NCBI RefSeq assembly: GCF_021166475.1
Contig: NZ_JAJOYS010000001.1
Location: 744,001 to 808,000 of the forward strand
Direction of reading: 5' to 3'
Length of the DNA stretch: 64,000 bases
Origin: Pelagibacterium xiamenense
GTDB taxonomy: Bacteria > Pseudomonadota > Alphaproteobacteria > Rhizobiales > Devosiaceae
Shown here: piece by piece, positions 52,085 through 60,410 of the stretch
Layout: the number at the start of each line of letters is the position of its first letter
Position numbering within the stretch: the stretch's first letter is position 1
Position numbers and translations under genes: made by a program
The notes under the pieces: generated by a model
Databases searched by the model: none
What the model was told of the DNA's origin: nothing
Seen by the model: only the letters and a program-made list of their open reading frames with translations

Positions 52085-53492
52085 CCGACGCCGGATGGGC
52101 GAACTCGCCTGTCTGCCTGTCTTCTTTACGCTCAAGGGTAAATCTGTGCTCGTCGCCGGTGGTTCCGAGGCGGCGGCGTGGAAAGCCGAACTGCTCGCTG
52201 CGGCGGGCGCGAAGGTGCACGTTTTCGCTGACGACAATGAAACAATCGATGACATGCGCGAACTCGCAGACGCGGGCGTTGTCGCGCTTCACGATTCATC
52301 GTGGGAGGACGCTGACTGGTCGATTATGGCGCTTGCGGTCGGCGATTGCGGGGAGGAGGAGGCGCAGGGCTTCGTCGATCGCGCTTTTGCCGAAAGCGTG
52401 CCGGTCAACGTGATCGACAAGCCCGCCTTCTGCCAGTTTCAGTTCGGCTCCATCGTCAACCGCTCGCCGGTCGTCGTCGGCATTTCGACAAATGGTGCCG
52501 CGCCGATCCTGGGGCAGGCCGTCCGGCGCCGGATCGAGACGCTTCTGCCCAAAACGCTGGCGGCCTGGGCGCAACTCGCCCAGACGGTCCGCGCCCGCGT
52601 CACCGAAGCGCTCGCCCCCGGCGCCGAACGGCGCGCGTTCTGGGAACGGCTCTCCGATTATGCCTTCCGCGCGGACCCCGGGGATAACTCTCCCGAAGGC
52701 TGGATCGAAAAAGCCCAATCGGCGCCCGCAGGCCGGGTGACGCTCGTCGGAGCGGGGCCGGGAGATGCGGAATACCTCACCATCAAGGCGGTGCGCGCGC
52801 TGCAGGCGGCGGACGTGATCCTCTTTGACGATCTGGTCTCCGACGACGTCCTCGAACTTGCCCGGCGCGAGGCCAAGCGCATTCTCGTTGGCAAACGTGG
52901 CGGGCGCCAAAGCTGCAAGCAGGACGACATCAACGCCATGATGCTCTCGCTCGCGCGGCAGGGGCGCAATGTCGTGCGCCTGAAGTCCGGCGACCCGATG
53001 ATCTTCGGGCGTGCGGGCGAGGAGATTGCCGCGCTCGAGGCGGCAGATATCCCCCTCGAGGTGGTGCCAGGGATCAGCACGGCTTTTGCGCTTGCGGCAC
53101 AGCTTGGCATTTCGCTCACCCATCGCGACCACGCACAGTCGGTGCGGTTCGTCACCGGCCACGCGCGCAACGGCAGGCTGCCGGGCAATCTCGATTGGAC
53201 CGCCTTGGCCGATCCGGCGACGACGCATGTCTATTATATGGCCGGGCGGACCTCGCGGGAGTTGGCCGGGAAGCTGGCGGAGGCCGGGTTGGCGTTATCG
53301 ACGCCGCTCATTGTGGCGTCCTCGGTCTCGCGGCCGGAGCAAACCGTGGCCTTCGGTACGCTCGCCCAACTGCGGGACGGCGCGATCAATGTCGATTTCA
53401 GCCAGCCGACGATCATCGCCATTGGCGCTGCGGTGGCGCAAAGAGGCGCGGTGCTGGGCGATGCGCCGCAAACCGCGCGCCAGACTGCCTGA
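52056..53492 (+). CDS. cysG: Sirohaem synthase CysG
   Basis: A 478-aa trifunctional enzyme making sirohaem for nitrite reductase. The N-terminal NAD-dependent dehydrogenase/ferrochelatase part (about 20-165, FTLKGKSVLVAGGSEAA) precedes the uroporphyrinogen-III methyltransferase domain (about 213-470, VTLVGAGPGDAEYLTIKAV, VRLKSGDPMIFGRAGEE). The ATG at 52056 has AGGAG 9 bases upstream and lies inside the nitrate reductase 3' end, so the genes are translationally linked. Last gene of the narK operon. Confidence 0.93.
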   Translation: MRIVSRQPNDRRRMGELACLPVFFTLKGKSVLVAGGSEAAAWKAELLAAAGAKVHVFADDNETIDDMRELADAGVVALHDSSWEDADWSIMALAVGDCGEEEAQGFVDRAFAESVPVNVIDKPAFCQFQFGSIVNRSPVVVGISTNGAAPILGQAVRRRIETLLPKTLAAWAQLAQTVRARVTEALAPGAERRAFWERLSDYAFRADPGDNSPEGWIEKAQSAPAGRVTLVGAGPGDAEYLTIKAVRALQAADVILFDDLVSDDVLELARREAKRILVGKRGGRQSCKQDDINAMMLSLARQGRNVVRLKSGDPMIFGRAGEEIAALEAADIPLEVVPGISTAFALAAQLGISLTHRDHAQSVRFVTGHARNGRLPGNLDWTALADPATTHVYYMAGRTSRELAGKLAEAGLALSTPLIVASSVSRPEQTVAFGTLAQLRDGAINVDFSQPTIIAIGAAVAQRGAVLGDAPQTARQTA

Positions 53493-53558
53493 GATAGCGA
53501 CCCCGACACCAATCGGGCTATAGTCCGGCATCTCACCGAGATTCGGAACGCCGCCCCC

Positions 53559-54473
53559 ATGTCCCATTTCGACCCCGTCACCGCCCGCCTCGTCCTGGCT
53601 CTCGCGCGCGACGGGTCGATTGCCAGGGCTGCCGAGCATGAGGGAATTGCGCCGTCGGCGATTTCGCGCCGCATTGCCGATCTCGAGGCGCGGCTCGAGG
53701 TCGTGCTGTTCGACCGCTCGGCCTTCGGGGTGACGCCGACGGCGGCGGGAGAGGAGTATGCGCAGGGGTGCCGGCGGATCTTCCGGGAGATCGCGGACCT
53801 CGAAACCGCGATGGGCGGTTATGCCGACGGCAAGGCAGGGGAATTGCAGATCGCCTCGTCCTCCTCTGCGCTTTCGGGGCGGTTGCCCGAGCTTCTGGCC
53901 GAATATACCCGCGCCAATCCCGGCGTGGCGCTTGAAATCAAGGAAATGGCTGCACGGGCGTCGCTTTCGGCGCTCGAGGACGCGCAGGTGGATCTCGCCA
54001 TCGTGGTGGACAGCTACGATTTTTCGCGCTTCGACGTTTCGCCCTTCGAGGACGACCACGTCTGGGTGATCGCCTCGCCCGATCATCCGCTCGCCGCGCG
54101 GATGGGGACGCGCAAGTCGCTGCGGTTCGCCGAAACCGTCGCGCATGAAGTGGTGCGCGTGCATCATACAGGAGCGCTCTACCGGCTTTTGAACGACGCG
54201 GCGCAGAAGGCGGGGCAACCGCTGCACGGGCGGGTGAACGTCGAAGGCTTTCCAGCCATGGTGCGCATGGTCGAGGCGGGGTTCGGAATCGGGTTCCTGC
54301 GCAATTCCTCGATCCACCTGCTGGCGGGAACCGATCTTGTTTACGCCCCGCTGGGGGAGGATTGGGCGAAGCGGCAATTGCTGATCGCGCGGCGGAAGAA
54401 AGGGCCGGTTTCCGCACCGGTCGAAGCGTTTCTGGAATTGAGCGCGAAAACGTATGCGCCGATGCCGGGGTGA
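53559..54473 (+). CDS. LysR-family transcriptional regulator
   Basis: A 304-aa regulator: N-terminal helix-turn-helix (about 1-65, LALARDGSIARAAEHEGIAPSAISRRIADLE) and a periplasmic-binding-like effector domain (about 88-295). The target is unknown; it is not divergent to a metabolic gene. It follows cysG by 66 bases on the same strand and its stop is 4 bases from the convergent nrsF stop. Confidence 0.88.
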   Translation: MSHFDPVTARLVLALARDGSIARAAEHEGIAPSAISRRIADLEARLEVVLFDRSAFGVTPTAAGEEYAQGCRRIFREIADLETAMGGYADGKAGELQIASSSSALSGRLPELLAEYTRANPGVALEIKEMAARASLSALEDAQVDLAIVVDSYDFSRFDVSPFEDDHVWVIASPDHPLAARMGTRKSLRFAETVAHEVVRVHHTGALYRLLNDAAQKAGQPLHGRVNVEGFPAMVRMVEAGFGIGFLRNSSIHLLAGTDLVYAPLGEDWAKRQLLIARRKKGPVSAPVEAFLELSAKTYAPMPG

Positions 54474-54477
54474 ACGG

Positions 54478-55113
54478 CTACCAGCGCGCGAAAATCCGCC
54501 CTAGGATCGCGCCCAGCGCCACCAGCATTGCAATCGCGATCGGATACCACGTCATGACGAACAGCGGGGAATCGTCCGTGCAGTGGGCGGCATAGAGCGT
54601 TGCGGCGATGCCGCCGGCCAGGAGCCCGGCGATCCCGCCCGCGAGCGCCGGGCGCGTGGGGGCGCCGCGGCGCAGGGCGAGGATGAGCGCCCCGACGGGG
54701 GCGAGGCCGATGAGCGGGATGTAGGTGAGGCAGACGAGCGCGTTCTTGCCCGTCTGCGCCATTTGCCAGGCGCCGGCAGGGAGAACGAACAGCTCGAGGA
54801 GGACCGCGCCGATGCCGAGCGCGGGCGCCAGGGCGAGGACGCTCCAGTGCGGGCGGTTGGCGCCAGGAACGGCGAGGGCGCGGAGCATAAGGAAGCTCGT
54901 AACCGCCAGAACGCCGGTCAGAACGAACTTGAAGTCGAAACGGACCGTCTGCGCCGCGCTCCAGAAATCCGCGCGCGGGCCGATGGTGCCGAAAAAGACC
55001 GCGGTCGCCAACACGCCCGCGCAGGCAAGCGCGACGGCCCATACGGTATCGAGGCGCGGCCCCGTCCGGGGCGCGTCGGCAGCCAGGGCAGCGATGAGAT
55101 CCTCGGTCTTCAT
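54478..55113 (-). CDS. nrsF: NrsF-family (DUF1109) anti-sigma factor
   Basis: A 211-aa inner-membrane protein with six predicted TM helices after a short cytosolic N-terminus (MKTEDLIAALAADAPRTGPRL, the sigma-contact region by family). In Caulobacter the equivalent NrsF holds sigma-F inactive and releases it under metal or oxidative stress. Family Cys residues are present (CAGVL, VCLTYIPL, HCTDDSP). The ATG overlaps the sigma-factor stop (ATGA), proving an operon. Divergent to the bufferin genes. Confidence 0.88.
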   Translation of the reverse strand: MKTEDLIAALAADAPRTGPRLDTVWAVALACAGVLATAVFFGTIGPRADFWSAAQTVRFDFKFVLTGVLAVTSFLMLRALAVPGANRPHWSVLALAPALGIGAVLLELFVLPAGAWQMAQTGKNALVCLTYIPLIGLAPVGALILALRRGAPTRPALAGGIAGLLAGGIAATLYAAHCTDDSPLFVMTWYPIAIAMLVALGAILGRIFARW

Positions 55114-55655
55114 CAACTCGTCTTTCCAAACTTCGCCGCGATAGCCGCCAGCCCCCTGTGGAGCGCCACGCGGACCGCGGTTTCTTTCATTCCCAGCGCG
55201 TTTGCCGTCTCGGATATCGAGCGGCCCTCGACGCTGATGGCGGCAACGACCCGCCGCTGGCCCTCCGAAAGGCTCGCCAGCGCGCGTTCGATATCGCGCT
55301 CGCTGGCGGTTTCGGATTCCTCGGCGGCCAAAACGTCTGCGAAGGCGTCGATATCGAGGCTGATCCTTTGCCCGCGCCGCCGGAAGGCATCGATGACCTT
55401 GTAGCGCGCGATGGCGTAAATCCAGGGCAGGATCGGCGCTTCCGGACGCCATGTATGACGTTTGAGATGCACCGCCAAGAGCGTTTCCTGCACAATATCC
55501 TCGGCATCGACCGCCGATCCGGGCCCGAGCTTGCGGGCGACCAGGCCACGCACCAGCCCTGCGATGTCGCGCAGGAGCTGGTCATACCCCGTCGTGTCCC
55601 CGGCTATTGCCGCACGCATGCGTGCGGCCAGCTCTTTGTCCTTTTGCGGCGTCAC
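55113..55655 (-). CDS. sigF: ECF sigma factor (SigF-like)
   Basis: An extracytoplasmic-function sigma factor of about 180 aa. Region 2 (about 20-90, DAEDIVQETLLAVHLKRHTW, WIYAIARYKVIDAFRR) and region 4 (about 125-175, LASLSEGQRRVVAAISVEGRSISETANALGMKETAVRVALHRGL) are complete. Three consecutive GTG codons (55661, 55658, 55655) could start it; the third has AGGAG at proper distance. Partnered by the overlapping nrsF. The symbol follows the Caulobacter sigF-nrsF pair. Confidence 0.88.
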   Translation of the reverse strand: MTPQKDKELAARMRAAIAGDTTGYDQLLRDIAGLVRGLVARKLGPGSAVDAEDIVQETLLAVHLKRHTWRPEAPILPWIYAIARYKVIDAFRRRGQRISLDIDAFADVLAAEESETASERDIERALASLSEGQRRVVAAISVEGRSISETANALGMKETAVRVALHRGLAAIAAKFGKTS

Positions 55656-55766
55656 CACCACTCCTCAATTCGTTCGCGTCCCAACCGATGTTACGCGGCG
55701 GCGTGCAAAATCGACGAAACCCCATTCACAAGGCAATCACAAGCCCGTGACGCGCGAAAGCGTGCC

Positions 55767-55791
55767 GTAACAAACGGCGGCGGGTTTCGAA
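55767..55791 (+). promoter_or_regulatory. Possible ECF sigma-F promoter of the bufferin operon
   Basis: GTAACA, 15 bases, CGAA on the plus strand, resembling the GTAAC/CGAA bipartite promoters of sigma-F-type ECF factors. It ends 76 bases before bufA1. A related GTAACA...CGAA arrangement occurs on the minus strand (55694 down to 55669), but would leave almost no leader for sigF. Read by eye. Confidence 0.5.
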
Positions 55792-55867
55792 ATGGCGGGT
55801 ATGGCGCCGGACTTCGCCGGTGGCCACTCATCGACAAACGTCAAATGCAGTCAAAGGAAGAGACCTC

Positions 55868-56179
55868 ATGAACCGTCACATTACCTCGCTCGCCCTGGCA
55901 ACGTCGCTGGCCGCCGCCATCGGCGCCGGTTCGGCCGTCGCGCAGGATTCGATGTCCTCTGATGCCATGGAAGGCGATATGGTGCAGTGCTACGGCGTGG
56001 CGATGGCCGGTCAGAACGACTGTGCCGCCGGCCCCGGCACGACCTGCGCCGGTACCTCCACCGTCGACTACCAGGGTAATGCCTGGAAATACGTGCCCGC
56101 CGGCACCTGCGAGACCATGGAACTCGACGGCGGCCGCATGGGCAGCCTCGAACCGCTCGACCGCGACCTGCCGGCCTAA
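55868..56179 (+). CDS. bufA1: Bufferin-1 precursor BufA1 (DUF2282 RiPP metallophore)
   Basis: A 103-aa precursor peptide with an N-terminal signal peptide (1-26, cut after AVAQ or AVA) and four Cys at 41, 52, 60 and 81 in the DUF2282 pattern KCYGVA-like [14 protein letters not shown]...TTC...YVPAGTCE. In characterised bufferins these Cys are modified by the MNIO enzyme BufB with BufC, giving a periplasmic copper-buffering peptide. AAAGGAAG precedes the ATG. bufB follows after 80 bases containing a hairpin. Confidence 0.9.
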   Translation: MNRHITSLALATSLAAAIGAGSAVAQDSMSSDAMEGDMVQCYGVAMAGQNDCAAGPGTTCAGTSTVDYQGNAWKYVPAGTCETMELDGGRMGSLEPLDRDLPA

Positions 56180-56193
56180 GGCCCGGTTTCGAA

Positions 56194-56230
56194 GGGTGGA
56201 GCTGCGGGGCGTATCCGCGTGGCCCCACCC
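56194..56230 (+). terminator. Intercistronic hairpin between bufA1 and bufB
   Basis: Outer stem GGGTGG/CCACCC with an inner GCGG/CCGC stem, no T-run. It lies 15 bases after the precursor stop and 30 bases before bufB. It may stabilise the precursor transcript or partly stop transcription so that substrate exceeds enzyme. Confidence 0.55.
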
Positions 56231-56259
56231 TGCCAACATCTTCGTCGGAGGGACGGATC

Positions 56260-57126
56260 ATGCCGCTTTCAGCACCCTTGCCCCATAGGGCAGGGCTTGG
56301 ATTGAAGCCTGAACACTACGCGCAGATCCTCGAACACAAGCCCGAACTGGGGTTCTTCGAGGTCCACGCAGAAAACTACATGGGCGCGGGCGGGCCGCCC
56401 CATCATTACCTCGAGGCGATCAGCGCGCATTATCCGCTGTCGCTCCATGGCGTGGGGCTCTCGATCGGCGGGGAAAACCCGCTCGATAAAGAGCACCTCA
56501 AGCGGCTGCGGTTCCTTATTGAAAAATACAGCCCCGCCTCGTTTTCCGAGCATCTGGCGTGGTCGACCCACGATTCGGGCTATTTCAACGATCTCCTGCC
56601 GCTGCCCTATACGCAGGCGACGCTCGATCAGGTCTGCGCTCATGTGAGCGAGGTGCAGGACGCGCTCGGGGTCAGGATGCTGCTCGAAAATCCCTCGACC
56701 TATGTGCTTTTCGAGGAAAGCACCATCGACGAGATCGACTTCATGGCGGCGATTGCCCAGCGGACGGGATGCGGGCTGCTGCTCGACGTCAACAACGTCA
56801 TGGTCTCCGCGGTCAACCACAAGCGCGACCCCTATGCCTATATCGAGGCCTATCCCATCGACGAGGTGGGGGAGATCCACCTTGCGGGCTACGACGAGAC
56901 CCAGGACAGTGCGGGGGAGCGGCTTCTGATCGACGCGCACGGGTCGGCGATCCGGCCCGATGTGTTCGAGCTGTTCGTCTTCACGCTCAAGCGGACGGGT
57001 CCCAAACCGGTGCTTGTCGAATGGGACAACGATGTGCCCGACTTCGATACCCTTTATGCTGAATCCCGGCGCGCGCAGGCCGCGCTCGATGCGGCCGCCG
57101 GGCCAGATGTGAAAGCTGCGCAATGA
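56260..57126 (+). CDS. bufB: MNIO RiPP-modifying enzyme BufB (DUF692)
   Basis: A 288-aa multinuclear non-haem iron oxidase of the DUF692 TIM-barrel family. Likely metal-binding stretches are FFEVHAENY (33-41), LHGVGLSIGG (62-71), SEHLAWS (94-100), LLENPS, LLLDVNNV and EIHLAGYDE with His/Asp/Glu/Asn ligands. In bufferin systems it oxidises precursor Cys residues, reported as thiooxazole formation. It overlaps bufC by ATGA, and the precursor gene is immediately upstream. Confidence 0.93.
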   Translation: MPLSAPLPHRAGLGLKPEHYAQILEHKPELGFFEVHAENYMGAGGPPHHYLEAISAHYPLSLHGVGLSIGGENPLDKEHLKRLRFLIEKYSPASFSEHLAWSTHDSGYFNDLLPLPYTQATLDQVCAHVSEVQDALGVRMLLENPSTYVLFEESTIDEIDFMAAIAQRTGCGLLLDVNNVMVSAVNHKRDPYAYIEAYPIDEVGEIHLAGYDETQDSAGERLLIDAHGSAIRPDVFELFVFTLKRTGPKPVLVEWDNDVPDFDTLYAESRRAQAALDAAAGPDVKAAQ

Positions 57127-57893
57127 GTGCGGCAGTCTCCCAGGACGCGTTCGCCGCCGCGCTCGCGGACCCGGCGCGGGCGTTGCCGGCAGGGGTCACC
57201 TCGGCGCGCGGCGCGCCCGACCCGCTGCGCTTCGCCGTTTACCGCAACAACGTGCATGTGAGCCTCGTCGAGGCGCTCGCGAAAGGGTTTCCCGTCACGC
57301 GGCGGCTGGTCGGGGACGAATTCTTCAAGGCCATGGCGCGGGTCTATGTGGGAAAGACAAAACCCGCTTCGCCGGTCATGCTCTTTTATGGCGACAGCTT
57401 TCCCGATTTCATCGCCGGGTTCGAGCCCGCGGCGGGGCTGCCGTATCTGCCCGACGTGGCGCGGCTGGAATACGCATGGACGCAGAGCTACCACGCCGCC
57501 GATGCGCCGCCGCTGGGGCTGTCCGATGTCGCCCGGATCGCGCCGGACGCGCTGGCGGCCGCACGGCTCGAACCACACCCGGCGGCGCGCCTTGTCCGCT
57601 CGTCTTTTCCGGTGGGCGCCATATGGGCGGCGCATCAGGGCGATGCGGTGGGCAGGCTCGCCGAAAAAGCAGGGCAAACCGTGCTCGTTGCGCGCCCCGG
57701 GGCCGAGGTGCGGGTGACGGTGATCCCCGCCATCGACGCGGACTTTGCCGCCGCGCTTTTTGCCGGGTTTACGATCAACGACGCGAGCCTCACAGGAGCC
57801 GCAGCGGCGGGTTTCGACGCCGGGCGCGCGCTTGTCGGGCTGATCGGCCTTGGCGCATTCGGCGCCATTTCAAGGGAGCAGACAAGACGATGA
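57123..57893 (+). CDS. bufC: Bufferin maturation partner BufC (DUF2063)
   Basis: A 256-aa protein with an N-terminal DUF2063 domain (about 8-100: FAAALADPARALPAG, RFAVYRNNVHVSLVEALAKGFPVTRRLVGDEFF) and a C-terminal domain of about 130 residues. Such proteins accompany DUF692 enzymes and are thought to recognise and present the precursor peptide; some earlier annotations call this domain DNA-binding. Start and stop overlap bufB and bufD as ATGA on both sides, so stoichiometric synthesis is likely. Confidence 0.9.
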   Translation: MSAAVSQDAFAAALADPARALPAGVTSARGAPDPLRFAVYRNNVHVSLVEALAKGFPVTRRLVGDEFFKAMARVYVGKTKPASPVMLFYGDSFPDFIAGFEPAAGLPYLPDVARLEYAWTQSYHAADAPPLGLSDVARIAPDALAAARLEPHPAARLVRSSFPVGAIWAAHQGDAVGRLAEKAGQTVLVARPGAEVRVTVIPAIDADFAAALFAGFTINDASLTGAAAAGFDAGRALVGLIGLGAFGAISREQTRR

Positions 57894-58372
57894 CCGCAGT
57901 TCATTCTTTCCGCCCGGGGCTTATCGGGCTCGTCCAGCGCGCCGACGCGCTTTTGGGTGCCATCCCGCTCTCGCTGTCGCTTCTTGCATTGCGCGTCGCG
58001 CTCGCGGTGCCGTTTTTCCGCTCGGGGCTGACCAAGTGGGACGGGTTCCTGGACCTCTCGGCGTCCGCGCGGCTGCTCTTTGCGCAGCACTTCAAGCTCC
58101 ATATCTTCGGGGCGGCCTATGCCTATCCGTTTCCCGGGCTGATGGCGTGGGTGACCGCGATTGCCGAAATCGTCCTGCCGATCCTGTTGGTGCTGGGGCT
58201 CTTTACGCGGTTCTCGGCGCTGGGGATCCTGCTGATGACGGCGGTCATCCAGCTCACGGTGCCCGACGGTTGGGCGAATTTTCACCTGCCCTGGGCAGCC
58301 ATGGCGCTGGCGCTTGTCACGCTCGGGGGCGGGAAAATTGCTGCCGACCGGGTCTGGAAGCAGGGAACTTAA
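57890..58372 (+). CDS. bufD: DoxX-family membrane protein BufD
   Basis: A 160-aa protein with four hydrophobic helices of the DoxX/DoxD type (LRVALAVPFFRSGLTKWDGF; AWVTAIAEIVLPILLVLGL; then two more). DoxX genes regularly end bufferin operons (bufA-B-C-D); the function, perhaps redox support or export of metal, is not established. It overlaps bufC. A weak stem (CTCTGAC/GTCAGAG) lies just after the stop but lacks a T-run. Confidence 0.88.
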   Translation: MTAVHSFRPGLIGLVQRADALLGAIPLSLSLLALRVALAVPFFRSGLTKWDGFLDLSASARLLFAQHFKLHIFGAAYAYPFPGLMAWVTAIAEIVLPILLVLGLFTRFSALGILLMTAVIQLTVPDGWANFHLPWAAMALALVTLGGGKIAADRVWKQGT

Positions 58373-58542
58373 GGCGCTCTGACGGTTTACATCTATATTC
58401 TGAGGCTTACAGTCAGAGGTATCGTCCGCGCTGGCGCCTCCAAGGTGCCATTGCGGACTTTCGCGGGAACCGGCCCGTTCTGGCGTGCGCGAAGCGCGCT
58501 GTGCCGGTCCCAAAACAAACGCAAGCACATAAAGGACACAGC

Positions 58543-58977
58543 ATGACCCAGGCTAAGCACGGGGACACTGTGCGTATCCACTATACCGGCCGGTTGACCG
58601 ACGGGACCGAGTTCGATTCCTCGGCGGGCCGCGAGCCGCTCGAGTTCCAGCTCGGGTCGGGCCAGATCATTACGGGCCTCGACAACCAGGTGCAGGGCAT
58701 GAACGAGGGCGAATCAGCAACCGTGACGATCCCCGCCGACGAGGCCTATGGCCAACATCGGGCCGAGGGCGTCCAGACGGTGCCGCGCGAGCGCATCCCT
58801 GAAGGCGTGGACGTTTCCCCCGGCGCACGCCTGCAGGCAACCGGCGCGGACGGCCGCGCGATGACCCTTACGGTCGTCAATTCGAACGCCGAAGAGGTGA
58901 CGGTCGACGCCAACCACCCGCTCGCGGGCAAGGACCTGGTGTTCGACGTCGAACTCGTCGAGGTCGTGAACGGCTGA
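58543..58977 (+). CDS. FKBP-type peptidyl-prolyl cis-trans isomerase (SlyD-like)
   Basis: A 144-aa cytosolic prolyl isomerase. The FKBP core (VRIHYTGRLTDGTEFDSS...PLEFQLGSGQIITGLDNQVQGM) is followed by an IF (insert-in-flap) region as in SlyD/FkpB: EAYGQHRAEGVQTVPRE and NHPLAGKDLVFDVELVEV. No His-rich metal tail is present, unlike E. coli SlyD. It lies 170 bases after bufD and may be independent. Confidence 0.9.
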   Translation: MTQAKHGDTVRIHYTGRLTDGTEFDSSAGREPLEFQLGSGQIITGLDNQVQGMNEGESATVTIPADEAYGQHRAEGVQTVPRERIPEGVDVSPGARLQATGADGRAMTLTVVNSNAEEVTVDANHPLAGKDLVFDVELVEVVNG

Positions 58978-59201
58978 CCGCCGCCGGCCGGGCCCCGCGC
59001 CCGGCAAGGCATGCAAGGCCCGCCCGGCGTGCGCTCGGCGGGTCGTTGCGCCCGCGCTTGGGCTTTTGTTAACCACAAGGGCCGGTTTGCCCGTGGTTCA
59101 TACAGCTGTTTTCAGCTTTCCCTAGCATTTGTCGTCCAGGATGCGCCCGCGATTCAATTTTGCGGTGCGGCAATTCCGGTTCGAACGGACAGGTGCAATC
59201 A

Positions 59202-60404
59202 ATGGCCATGCAGGCGGCTTACGAGCAGACGGCAGCAGCCGGCTTCACGATCGACGCGGTCGAGGGACTGGACGTCGCGGTTTTCGACACGCTCGAGGCG
59301 GTCGAACCGATCTGGCGCGAACTCGAGACGCGGGCGGTCCTGACGCCCTACCAGACCTTCGACTGGATTAATGCCTACCAGGCCACGGGGTTTTCCCCCG
59401 AGGCCAGGATCCGCGTGATCGTCTGGACGGACAACGGCCGGCCGGTGGCCTTGCTGCCGCTGGCCATCGGGTCGCGTTTCGGCGTGCGGGTCGGCCAGGT
59501 CATCGGCATGGAGATCTCCAACGGCGACAGCCTCGTCTTCGATCCCGCCTATGCCGAGAAGATGACCCCGCGCGCGATCAGGGCCGCGCTCAAGGTCCTC
59601 GGCAAGACCGGCGCAGGCGTCGATATCGTCAACTTCCATTGCCTGTTCGCACACGAGCCCGACCAGCCCAACCCGCTGCTCGCCTTCCCGCACGCCCCCG
59701 CACCCGATCATTTCTACTGGTGCGCCTTCGAGGAGGCAGAGGGGTCCTATATCGACAAGGTCCTGCCCCATAAGCGCCGCACCAACATCCGGCGTTCGAT
59801 GCGCCGGCTCCAGGAGGGTTTCGGGGAGCTGCAGTTGCGGCACGCTACGAGCGAGGAAGAGATCGCGGCGCTCCACGACGTTTTCGTCGCGCAACGCGGC
59901 AAGCGCTTCAAGCAGATGGGCGTCGAGAACATTTTCGCGCGTCCGCAATTTGCGACGCTGTTCAAGACCGCCGCGCGCACCGGCATCGAACGCGGAACGC
60001 CCGTGCTGCGCTATCACGCGCTTTACGCCGGCGAGACTGTGGTCGCGACGAGCATCGGGGTTTATTCGGGGAAACACTATTCCCAATACATCAATTCGAC
60101 CACCGACGGGCAGGCCGCCAAATATACGCTCATGGGCGTGACGCTCTCGCTGCTGGTCGATGAATTGCGCGCCGAGGGCATAACAACGTTCGATATGGGG
60201 CTCGGGGATTTCGAGTACAAAACCGAATGGACGTCCCGCTACACGGTTTACGACAGCGTCGTACCGGTATCGTTGTGCGGGCAAATGGCGGCACCGATGC
60301 TGCGCGCGGCGCGGCAGGCAAAGCGAACCATCAAGCAGACGCCGGCACTCTGGAACCTCGCGCGCAAGGTCCTTGCCTTGAAGGCGCGGCGGGTCGACGG
60401 GTAG
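59202..60404 (+). CDS. GNAT-family acyltransferase, CelD/BcsL-like
   Basis: A 400-aa protein with two GNAT-like halves. The first half has PYQTFDWINAYQA and a parallel strand region. The second has the acetyl-CoA-binding pattern around VVATSIGVYSGKHYSQYINSTTDGQAAKYTLMG and DFEYKTEWT near the end, the profile of the CelD/BcsL proteins linked to exopolysaccharide or cellulose acylation. Substrate unknown. ATG at 59202 has AGGTG upstream; ATG at 59208 is an alternative. Confidence 0.8.
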   Translation: MAMQAAYEQTAAAGFTIDAVEGLDVAVFDTLEAVEPIWRELETRAVLTPYQTFDWINAYQATGFSPEARIRVIVWTDNGRPVALLPLAIGSRFGVRVGQVIGMEISNGDSLVFDPAYAEKMTPRAIRAALKVLGKTGAGVDIVNFHCLFAHEPDQPNPLLAFPHAPAPDHFYWCAFEEAEGSYIDKVLPHKRRTNIRRSMRRLQEGFGELQLRHATSEEEIAALHDVFVAQRGKRFKQMGVENIFARPQFATLFKTAARTGIERGTPVLRYHALYAGETVVATSIGVYSGKHYSQYINSTTDGQAAKYTLMGVTLSLLVDELRAEGITTFDMGLGDFEYKTEWTSRYTVYDSVVPVSLCGQMAAPMLRAARQAKRTIKQTPALWNLARKVLALKARRVDG

Positions 60405-60410
60405 GCCAGC

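Noticed and set aside
58377-58418. Terminator after bufD
   Set aside because: CTCTGAC/GTCAGAG can pair, but the loop is 28 bases and there is no T-run.
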